The notes below the pieces were generated by a model. The model saw only the letters and a list, made by a program, of their open reading frames with translations, did no database searches and was not told the DNA's origin. The translations under genes were made by a program, and so were the position numbers. Positions 1 through 12,630 of a stretch of DNA of 64,000 bases are shown piece after piece. This DNA is from Armillaria gallica (Eukaryota; Basidiomycota; Agaricomycetes; Agaricales; Physalacriaceae), in NCBI GenBank assembly GCA_037576215.1, contig JBANDB010000010.1:620001-684000 (forward strand), given 5' to 3'. Every line of letters begins with the position of its first letter. The stretch's first letter is position 1.

Positions 1-1704
1 TGGTTTCCAACCATCGCTGGCCAAACAACCTGGATCATTGCTGTACTCATATTCGATCTGTCCACCGTCCAGTGTTTCATGCTTGTCCTCAAGAACTAGC
101 TATATGAGGCTCAATATTTAGGACCAAATGAGATAGTCTCTCACCCCTCTTGAAACCATCCTGACGCCATGGCCAGTAATGCTCAGTATAATCCTCGTGC
201 CCTTCATCCTCTTCACCTGGCACACTTCTTGTCTTCAACGCTATACGCTTGTCTTGACACCATAAAAGTAGCGCGCCATTTTTGTTATACGTGCAGTCCG
301 TCTCTTGGTCTTGTTAGAATAGTTTCAGATTTCATACACTTACAAAGCATACCTCCGGCGCTTCCGCCAGCTGTAGCACTGCAAACCGCGATGCACCCTT
401 TGTGTTGTATAATCTTATTTATAGCTAGAAAGGAAACTAAGGATAGTAACGGCTAGTAGAAGATCAACTCACGTCCGGCTGCGGTGTATTGCCACTTCTG
501 TGTAATGTTTCCATTAGGCAAGATGTATCTAGTAGGTCGTCGCCCTTCAAGGACGGATTTATGTGGATGTGGCGCTCGTCGCGAAGAAAACGCTATTCCC
601 ACATCATTTATCTGAGAGCACTCAGCAGGGATGCATTATAGTACATGGAAGACTCACAATATCCCAAATATATTGTTCTTCCTTTGGCGGTGCCCTTGGA
701 ACGACTTGGGGCCGAAACGGCTGGTTTGTTGAATGCAGCCGCCGTTCACAGGGAGGCAACTTCTTTGACACCAACTCGAGGTTTGCAAAAGGTTCCACAA
801 TCGCAGATTCGTTTCCGTCTGCTTTGACTCGGACTGGATCCCACTATAGTAGTTCGTGTAAGTTTCCTACCGCATTCCCAAGAAGCAGCAAAATATACGA
901 TGTTTTCATTCGCCCACGTCCCTTTGGCAAACTCGTCTTCGAAATTATCTGGTTTAGTGAATTGACGGTGCAATGGTATAGAAGGTTGAGTAGAGCGTTT
1001 CTGATGCGCTACAATCTTTGTCGGCCCGGGTGACTTTCCTGGTGTATGTCGCGGGAGGCTTCCGCGTGTATCTTGTGAAAGCAGGGTAGGCCTGGGAAGG
1101 TGTTTCTGAGGCATAACCTAAGTAAAGGCAATAAAGAGATGACATTTCACGCACAAGATGCTTCGCTGGTGCCGTTGGTCTCCTGGCACTGGTTGGTTGG
1201 GCAGGTTGGTGGTGCGATGAGGAGGAAGGCTGGGGCGTGTGAGAACTTGAAGCTATAGAATTGGCGAATGTTGGCAGTTCGTCGTCGTCGTCGTCGCTCA
1301 ATAAGACAAAAGGTCTGTCCTTGGACCCTTCTGCTCCAGGCAATGGAGTTGTGGTGGATCTCGGACGCTTCCTTGAACCAGAGGCGACAGGTTCAGAGGG
1401 CCGTTTCTTGAATCGTTGGAATATTCACATTACTGTGGCGAGCCAAAGATGAAACCGAGTCTCACCGTACGCAAGGGAGTCTGAACGTTTGATATCCTTG
1501 GATTGATGGTGCTAGGTATGTCGTTGCTTTTTGAGACTGTCAGTATGATATCAGGGAGAACGCCGAATCGTACCTCGACTTGAAGTTGATTGTCTCTCGA
1601 TTGGTCTTCATCCTTCGTCCAGTGAGGTCGACCTCGTCGTTGTCGACATTGATAAGAGAGTGACCTCTACCGAGGAACATTATATCTGGATCACGCCGAG
1701 GCAT
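1..1704 (-). CDS. Unrecognised multi-exon protein, 3' end outside the window
   Basis: I do not recognise the family. On the minus strand a chain of open exons joined by good GT..AG introns runs from about 1704 to the left edge. The N-terminal part is polar and acidic: a run of five Asp residues in a PFVLLSDDDDDELP context, then a Ser/Pro/His-rich stretch. Later exons look like an ordered domain, with stretches such as DEFAKGTWANENIVYFAA, LPNGNITQKWQYTAAG and DYTEHYWPWRQDGFKR. The last readable part includes GGQIEYEYSNDPG, after which another intron or the window edge follows. Nothing seen ties it to a function. It is divergent from DAD1, with 188 bases between the two starts. The start could be 1752, 1704 or 1680, all in one frame; I chose 1704. 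The reading is good for existence and poor for identity. Confidence 0.6.
1281..1295. repeat. (GTC)5 trinucleotide microsatellite
   Basis: Five perfect GTC units. On the minus strand they encode the Asp run of the partial gene at the left edge, so length changes would only alter the number of Asp residues. Confidence 0.8.
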
Positions 1705-1852
1705 GTGACGAAAACGCCCAGGCGTACGTGACGAGATCCAACAAGCAACCAAGACGCAAACTCAAGCTTAAGAGGTAACAGGATACGCGAAGACTGAACA
1801 AGTGTGACAAAGGTAAGATTTAGAAGGTGGTGGTGGCGGTAATGAAAGAGAC

Positions 1853-1872
1853 TAACCCTAACCATAGGGTTA
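1853..1872. promoter_or_regulatory. Telomere-like inverted repeat upstream of DAD1
   Basis: TAACCCTA, four loop bases ACCA, then TAGGGTTA: perfect 8-base arms carrying TTAGGG-type telomeric units. It lies 21 bases before the DAD1 start, in the 188-base spacer between two divergent genes. Tbf1/TRF-like factors bind such units in some fungal promoters; binding here is inference. Confidence 0.4.
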
Positions 1873-1892
1873 ATCACTTTCCGCCATCATCC

Positions 1893-2223
1893 ATGTCTCA
1901 ACCAGACGACGAACCTACATTTTTCGAGCGAGAACGCGACCGTCTGGCTAGGGAAATCACATCTGTAAATATGCTTGTTGCGCGCCGCGTTTCACTGCTT
2001 ATCTGCTACGTTACAGGGCTTCGAAGAGTTGCTCTCATCCACCAATGGCTTGAATAGAAAGCTCGAAGAGGTCCTAGGAATGACCAAAGAATATGATACC
2101 ATTGCGGCACTGTGGAAAAGTTTCTATGAACTCATGAGGCAGCCTGACGCCGGCGATGACACTCTGGATGAAAGGTCGCATGGCCTTCCTGGTACTGGTA
2201 GCCACACCGGAGCGATGAAGTAA
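1893..2223 (+). CDS. DAD1: DASH complex subunit Dad1
   Basis: Small subunit of the fungal DASH/Dam1 ring that couples kinetochores to spindle microtubules. Two exons: 1893-1964 gives 24 residues beginning MSQPDDEPTFFERERDRL, and after an intron at 1965-2016 the second exon begins GFEELLSS. The product is 92 residues, the usual size for the family. The family block is clear: an FERERDRLAREI helix, then NRKLEEVLGMTKEYDTIAALWKSF, shown here only as landmarks NRKLEEV and GMTKEYDT. The tail after about residue 65 is polar and poorly conserved. The start is the only Met that keeps the conserved N-terminal helix. Its spacer to the neighbouring minus-strand gene contains an ACGCGA element and the telomere-like inverted repeat. 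Confidence 0.93.
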
Positions 2224-2385
2224 AGGTGAGCAGACTAATAATACTGTTGTTATTTACGGGGCCTAAAAGTATTCAAATACAGGATGCAGACACAACACTA
2301 ATCGATGACAACAAACACAAGAGCAGCTATGGTCCAGTTGCACGTCCTACCCTACTTACATATCCTTCCGCGCCTTCTCTTCTGC

Positions 2386-6181
<3,796 letters not shown>

Positions 6182-6392
6182 CGCCGTTCAGTGCAGCACG
6201 GAGAAGAGGGCAAAGAGAGAGAGGGAAAGGAGAAATTGTGGATTGCCAGAAAGCAGGGATCGGTCGAGTAGGAGTGAGTATCTGAAATCAGGCCTGTGGC
6301 TGCCAACTGCACAGCCGCTCCATATCGGGTTCCCCTTCTCCGTGTCCCCCATTGGCCATTGCATTTGCGGCTCATTGCTTAGGCAAATTGCT

Positions 6393-8570
6393 ATGCCCTC
6401 ACTGGTCTGCACGTCCAGAATCAAGGCTGTGGACGACCATTCGACCGTCGTTCTCTTTTCAAAGCACTGTCTCCTACAAGGAAATCCTTCTGATACTGTG
6501 TACGCTGTGAAACAGGCGCGCATTCCCGATAATGTCGACATTCTCTTGGCCTCGAATCTTACGTTCACAATATCGGGTCTCTTGGACAGGAAGAAAGTAT
6601 CTGCAGATTGCATTCAGCGTTCTCACCTGGCTCGCCATATCGTGGAATATCTCAAGACTGTACGGCATCCGAATCGCGTTGATTTTGTCACTGTACTTAC
6701 GTTTTCAGAATGCGGCAGTGCTTGGGCTCAGCACCATTTCCGACGTGCACCGGGGCGACAAAGATGACGTGTCGACCTGTGAGTCATAATTCATTGGCTC
6801 TAGTTCCTTTGTTCAACGATTCCACCCAGTTACAGTGCATTCATCTCGTTATATGCCGTCAAGCTCAGAGATAAAATCAGCACACCTGACACTCACCGCT
6901 ATTCATCTGCGATATGAATGGAAAGATAGCGCCTCTCTGGATTCGAGCCAACTTCATCCATTTTCCCCAAATCTATCGTTGCCGTTCTTGACGCTGCTGG
7001 ATAACCTTATCGGTCGGTTTGTAACATGGCATCTTGTAAAGTGGGTCGTATGTTTATTCGACTATGCTCCGTATAGCTGACGTTTTCAAGGCGTTACCCT
7101 CTAATATTTGGTACTTGGTTTAAGGTGTGTGGATTCAACCAAGCCGTCTTGCATCCGTTATCATCCTATTTTTCAGCAACTAGATATAGAAGCAAACTTC
7201 TTCCCGAAAATCCTTCGGATGCTGTTAGACATGATGAAAAGGTCTCCCAACCCAGAATTTCGTTCGACCTGCAAGCGTCTCCTCAAAGTAATCTGGCTCT
7301 CTGACGACCTCCCACCATTTTACTGATGGATATCTTACAGAGTATCAAGAGAAAACAACTGTCGATACTCTCGTTGTCCAACGCTTCATTGTCCAGTTTG
7401 CTGGCAGAAGTTGGTCATGTTGATCTCGATACTCTCAGGGTCCATGAAAAGGGTCTTGAGCTTGGCGTTGAAGATGCGTTCTGTCACGCTATGGATCACT
7501 GCTATCGCCGTGTTATCAGGCGTCCCGTGTTCAAGGTACGTACACCTGACGCCATTCGCAGCATATATGTACTAATAAATATCCTCCAGAATGTAAATCA
7601 TTTGCGCGCTGCGTCAGCTGATGCAGGAGATGATGACGAACTTGCCTTGAACCAGGTGCCTCTGCTGCAGGCAGCATCGGAGTCTCTTCGCGAATTGGAT
7701 ATCTTGTCGAATTTTCGCATGCCGGCTGCCTTTGCACCGTTGGACTCGGACCATATCGTTTCACCTCGCTTCTCAGACAATGCTGCTTCTGATGGTGCTC
7801 TCGTGGATACAGACCTAGAGCGACGTAATTCAGATGTCGACTTGGATAGCCAGAGCGATGGTGACTTCGTGGATTCCGACTTTTCGTTCGACGAAGAGTT
7901 AAGCAGTCTCGCAACATCTAATGGATCTGTAGTTCATCACGCAGAGGCGATTGAAGGCATATTGGTACGCTCGCCATCACCGTGCGAACAGGAGAATCTT
8001 TCATCGCCTTGGCACTCCGATGCTGAGCCTCCTGACTCAGTCAGAGTCTACGCTTCTTGCACATTCACAGGTCTTGAACGCCTTATGGATATGGATTCGG
8101 ATATGGATGACATCGGCCTTGACAGTCTCAACCCAGTATCTCAGAACGATGCTTCTCTCTTTGACACTCATGCTCTATCACATTCTGGGCTTGAGCTAGG
8201 CAAACCAAACTTTGTACCCCCGATTTCTCCCGCTCAAGAACCGTCCGATGCTGAACACCTCGAGGACCTTGACAGGCTTGACTGTCTCATGTTCCTTGAT
8301 AATTACGACCTTGGCTCACCGGCTGACGACCACATTTCCTTCGCCTTCGACGCCGACGTCGGTATATCTTTAGATCTAGACACATATGATCACGCTTCGT
8401 CACATTGTTCCCCCGCGCATTTGGACTCTGATGAAGAAGTGCTCTCGGACGATTGCGAAGACATGGTCATTGACCATATTGACTGTCGGTTAGAAGATTC
8501 TTCTGACGATGAGGTTGAAATGGTTGAGATGAGAGGACCTGAAATGTTCGAGATCTTGGATTGTGACTGA
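6393..8570 (+). CDS. Acidic orphan protein, 620 residues, seven exons
   Basis: No family recognised. I could join seven exons without breaking frame: 6393-6659, 6709-6778, 6836-7040, 7091-7124, 7177-7287, 7341-7535 and 7590-8570. Their lengths sum to 621 codons including the stop. The first half is mildly basic and helical (GRFVTWHLVK, FFPKILRMLLDMMKRSPNP, KRKQLSILSLSNASL). The second half, from about residue 310, is very rich in Asp, Glu and Ser, with repeated DSD, DMDSDMDD and DSDEE clusters and little predicted order. Such acidic tails occur in chromatin and nuclear proteins, but that is only suggestive. It is divergent from PKC1. The start could lie upstream at 6243; I took 6393. Confidence 0.7.
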
Positions 8571-9358
8571 GGGACAGGTAAAAACGCCGCCTTACATTTC
8601 GAAGATGGGCTCTGTGAAAGTAATGTTTGTATTGCTTTTGATTAGGGAATGCTGTTCATTTACTACACAGTTACAGTTCTCATACGATCGTTGTACGACA
8701 TACACACTCAATGTGATAAAATACTGAAGACTTGCCCAGAACTGTCAAGGCTGCTTCCGTCGGCTGCAAAAGGCTGCAAAGCTTTCACCACCAGCAGGTG
8801 ACCGATGTTCATGCATCATGGCTCAGGGTTGCGGATCACTGATCTTAAATGAGTCCTTCAAACTCCCACAGTAGTGTCAACCCTCGTTTTCTAGAGACTG
8901 CGATCAACAGATGTTGGAGCATGAGGCAATGCGAGATAAGCTAAGTACTGCATTGCTGCGGCACTCGCGAGCTACGTCGAAAAAACGCCAAAGGCTCGTC
9001 AAGAATCTTTCAATTTACTCCACCCAGCAACATCAGTCACACGGACGGAGCTTTGGTCCCCTAGAAAATGAAAGAGGAGTAAGCTAAAATTGGCATGAAA
9101 CGTGTCGAAAATGGCCGGAGAAGTTGTCCAAAATAAAGCGCAGCTGACTAAAAATTTACTCAGGAAGAAGACGGCGAGTGCCGGCAGGCCTAGACATGGC
9201 CGGAGATTGTAGCTCCGATCGGAGTCCGACGCAAGGTCCGCAGGGCTGTGAAGTCATATAACTCTTTCGCTAGAGCAATTCAATCAACCCAACCGTGTCT
9301 TACCTTCAAGTTTTTCTCGGCACTCCCTTATACCTCTGCCCCTTCCCTCACTCCCATC
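8571..9358. other. Intergenic spacer before IGO1
   Basis: About 790 bases with no supportable gene: the 3' flank of the acidic orphan and the upstream region of IGO1. The only structure I noted is a 12-base perfect palindrome at 9213-9224. Confidence 0.6.
9213..9224. promoter_or_regulatory. Perfect palindrome CTCCGATCGGAG upstream of IGO1
   Basis: A 12-base dyad whose core CCGATCGG is an inverted CGG pair, the half-site type used by Zn2Cys6 fungal activators. It lies 135 bases before the IGO1 start. A regulatory role is inference. Confidence 0.3.
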
Positions 9359-9878
9359 ATGCTCCCTGCTCAGCGCAAGAAAGTTGACATCAGTGTCAGT
9401 ACTGACCTTCACGTCTACTGTCCCTGTGCGCTCATCCAGCCCCGTAGAAACTCTCGGACCAGGAGCAGATCCTTTTCTCCAAGTACGGAAAACTTCCAAC
9501 GCACAAGAATGTCTTGATGAAGATGCAAAAGGTCGGTCACTAGCTTCCGATATTCGAATGTGGCGACTAATCTATATCTGACCAGGATCGGAAGTATTTT
9601 GACTCGGGAGATTATGCCTTGTCGAAAGCCGGTGTAGCGCCTCAGAGTACAGTGGGTACTGCGATACCCAATCCTCAGAAGTGCGCTCCCAGTATCCGCT
9701 ATTACGTCATTGCTAATAATGTTCTTGGCACAGTATCCCTCATGCTTCGTCCCCTACCAACGGCCATCAAGGTCTCTCCGTGTCTCCAACAAATACCACT
9801 TGCCCCGTCCTGAAAGAAAGCAGTCTCTCCCAGGACGAAACCTCTGCAGATGTCCAGCCAACCCCCGACACGGAGTAA
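9359..9878 (+). CDS. IGO1: Endosulfine-family protein Igo1/2
   Basis: Small phosphoprotein that, when phosphorylated by a Greatwall/Rim15 kinase, inhibits PP2A-B55 and promotes quiescence or mitotic entry. The product is split over four small exons. Exon 1 (9359-9394) gives MLPAQRKKVDIS. Exon 2 gives KLSDQEQILFSKYGKLPTHK and then NVLMKMQK. Exon 3 gives DRKYFDSGDYALSKAG, the family signature; the Greatwall target is Ser47 in FDSGDY. Exon 4 begins IPHASSPTNG and ends QPTPDTE. Total 119 residues, normal for the family, with all junctions in frame. It points tail to tail at POL12. Single-frame searches miss it because no exon is long. The third intron (GTGCGC donor, ending GGCACAG) is slightly less certain than the others. 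Confidence 0.93.
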
Positions 9879-10276
9879 CCAGCGGTACTCGTATCGGCTA
9901 TATACTACTCTAGGAATCTCCGTTATTATTATTCCTGGCAGATCGCTATGCGACGGTCTCTTATACACTTGGACTCATCAAGCTCATCCATGTGCGAGGT
10001 TACCCATCCAATTTTCAACTACTTGGATCCTTTGGATCCTGTATGTATAAATATGGCGAAACAGAGTGTGAAGGAATGGGGAGGTGTCATGAGTAATTCA
10101 CCCGCGTAACATACCAGTTTCTTGCAGAGTATTCAGTGCGTAGAAATTTTGCGGAACGAAATGATTTCAGAAAGTTGTCGGTCGTTAGGGCAAAACCATC
10201 ATGATCAGTACGGTATGCCGCCCAGTCAGAGGGTAGCTTAAATAGTACAGTACGAAGGAAAGACGCCACAACTCGT
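9879..10276. other. Convergent 3' spacer between IGO1 and POL12
   Basis: About 400 bases between two stop codons. I see no gene or clear element in it beyond ordinary AT-rich 3' flank. Confidence 0.6.
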
Positions 10277-12441
10277 TCACGAGCTATCCATTTTAACGAC
10301 CTCCGGTTTGATATTGCCGCCAGAGTCTACCTGAAGTACAGCGTACGTTCCTTTGGACAAGAATGAAGGGTTCAAAGTGGACGTAGTATCGAGAGACTAA
10401 TAGTGTGTCAATAGGATTGGGCACGGGAAGGCAAGAAATTTGACCTTTGAAAAATGCTTAAGACGACTAGGTATAATCAACACATCTGGTGCGACATTCC
10501 CATTATCCGATTCACCGAGTCTCAAAAGCTGCGAATGGGTGACATCGAGATTGACTTCGTGAGCCAGCTCCTGGGGAACAGGAAACAACGGGTAGAAGCT
10601 ATATAAAGTGAGAAATCGTAGAATCAAAGTGGAGCTGAATCCTACCTTCGCTGTTGTAGCACATGTCGACATGTGTTTGCCATAGAATCCGTGCCGGTAT
10701 CTTCATGAGATGAAGGCACTATTGAGTCTATTTCTTCACCTCGTTTCAATAGCTCCTCTTTCCGAAGGTGAAATAGAACATCCACGCTGGTGACAGCAAA
10801 CTTTATGTTGTTTATAGAGAACTGCGCGGGGTTAGGAAGCAGATGTATACGCTGAAGAAGCATCAGTAACAAGGTTTCAATGAGTTCATTAATACATACA
10901 GAATCACCATTGGACACTTCGGAACTGAACTCGGATTGTGGATATACAGCGTGGAAGCTCACAAGATCACGGACACTGGGGACTAAGATAGCGATACTAC
11001 CCGGGGACGAATCAAGATAGGATCGTAGGGGTTTTGTGAACTGCGCATGGAATAGCTTGAGAGGAGTCGTGTCAATGGCCCCCATTTTCAAAAGAGGGTG
11101 TGAAGCGTCTATAAACGGACCGATCTGCGAAAATATAAATGCTGAGGTCAATAGCGCATTGCTGAGTCTTACCAATAATACCACTGCAGGCTTTTTGGAC
11201 TTCAAGATCGGGAGAAAAGCTCTCCAGGGTTTGAAGCTGAGATCTGAATCCGAGGTATACGGTCCGCTAGCTATACACATCGAGAATGGCGACTCTGAAA
11301 AACCAGGATCCGACAAAAACTTTGCAGGTCGTGTGCGCAGAGGTGGTGGCTATTGACATCATCAGCGGTTACCATCGAATGTCTAAAAAGACAACATACT
11401 GCGAGGATTTCTGAGGCCAAAAACGAGCCTCCTCCTCCATTCTTGCCTTTCAGGGCTACCAATGCACCTGGGAAGAAACTGATTCCACCAGCACCTAACG
11501 CTCCCCCGCGTATCTTTAAGGAAGGTGCAAAACGGAGAGGTACTCGCGATCCCGAACCCAGCATTCGTGATGTCTCAAGAATCAATGAGCTTTCTGTTAG
11601 TTTGGTGCCAGGCTCTGCTTCTGACTCCTGTACTATGCGTCCGACTACCATGACATCTTCCTAGGGAGAGAAAAGATTGAGGGAAATAACGAGAGAGGAG
11701 AGATTCTCGTACACCGGTAGACGCTGCGGGATCACTAAATCCAGAGGGTGGAATCTTGTAATGTTCACGGATGAGTTCAGCGAACTCGTCTATTCGTTCG
11801 TCCAAAACTGAAATGAAGGGAATTTAGCTGACGGAGACTTGTAAGCAACAGAGCCATGCCTTCACTCCGTTCGAAAACCTTTTCATACATATAACGGTCT
11901 GCCAAGGCCATTCTAGCTTCGCGATAAGGAGAGTAGATGGCGAACTTACAAGCACGCCTCCTCCTGGATGCCATGTCTTCCTTTGGGCCTTTAAATGTGA
12001 CAGCAGCGGATGCACGCGAAGGAATATCGACCATCATCGCGTCTGGCTCCGTTTTCACTGTCGTCCCATGACTCGTGGCGCCAGAGTAGCGAGCAGCAAA
12101 CGCAGGATTCAAATTGCGACCTCCTCTCACTGCCTTTGTCTTCGGCTGGGCTTTCTTGCTGCCAGTCGCCAACCCGCGATTTAGAGACGCCTTCAAGGAC
12201 GCGACAGAGTCCATCGTAAATGGTGGCCGGATTTCAGAGCGCGAGGAGAGATTAAGATGTATAGATTCCCATTTATAAAAGAGGTCTTCGGGTGTCTGCT
12301 GGTAGATTTTGCACATCGAAACGCCTGAGGAGCTGGGGTTGGCGCGTCAAATAAACAAGAACGGGAGGCACACGCACATTCTTCAACCAGCTTTTCGTCC
12401 AAATCGTCTCCAAACTGTTTCCTTATTTCTTTCGCGGACAT
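10277..12441 (-). CDS. POL12: DNA polymerase alpha subunit B (primase complex)
   Basis: Regulatory B subunit of the polymerase alpha-primase complex that starts Okazaki fragments. The N-terminus MSAKEIRKQFGDDLDEKLVEE and the following helical part match the family's N-terminal domain; a flexible linker follows (GRNLNPAFAARYSG). The OB-fold region is seen in GRIVQESEAEPG and LILETSRMLGSGSRVPL. The inactive phosphodiesterase-like domain carries the hallmark GPFIDASHPLL and then VLVPSVRD-type sequence. The C-terminal part has NVAPDVLIIPSRLKHFSK and, after a further intron, TTSTLNPSFLSKGTYAVLQV before the stop at 10277. At least eight exons. The promoter shared with the CWF19-like gene is 189 bases and contains two AACGCGA boxes. 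Confidence 0.93.
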
Positions 12442-12481
12442 GGTAGAAGATCTAGGTTTCGACAGTGGCTGGGTTTGGATG

Positions 12482-12524
12482 AACGCGACGGGTAGAGAAC
12501 AAGGGAGATTTGTCACAAACGCGA
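12482..12524. promoter_or_regulatory. Two AACGCGA boxes in the POL12 upstream region
   Basis: AACGCGA at 12482-12488 and again at 12518-12524, 36 bases apart, 41 and 77 bases upstream of the POL12 start. They resemble the ACGCGN core bound by MBF-type G1/S regulators in fungi. The role is inferred from sequence alone. Confidence 0.4.
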
Positions 12525-12630
12525 TGTGACTGCAACGTGACATAGCCGGCATAGCCGGGCCCCGCCCAGAGCTCGGCCATTCAACATCTCTCTGTTCCCA
12601 ACTTCCCATAGGCGTCTGACCTATACTGCT

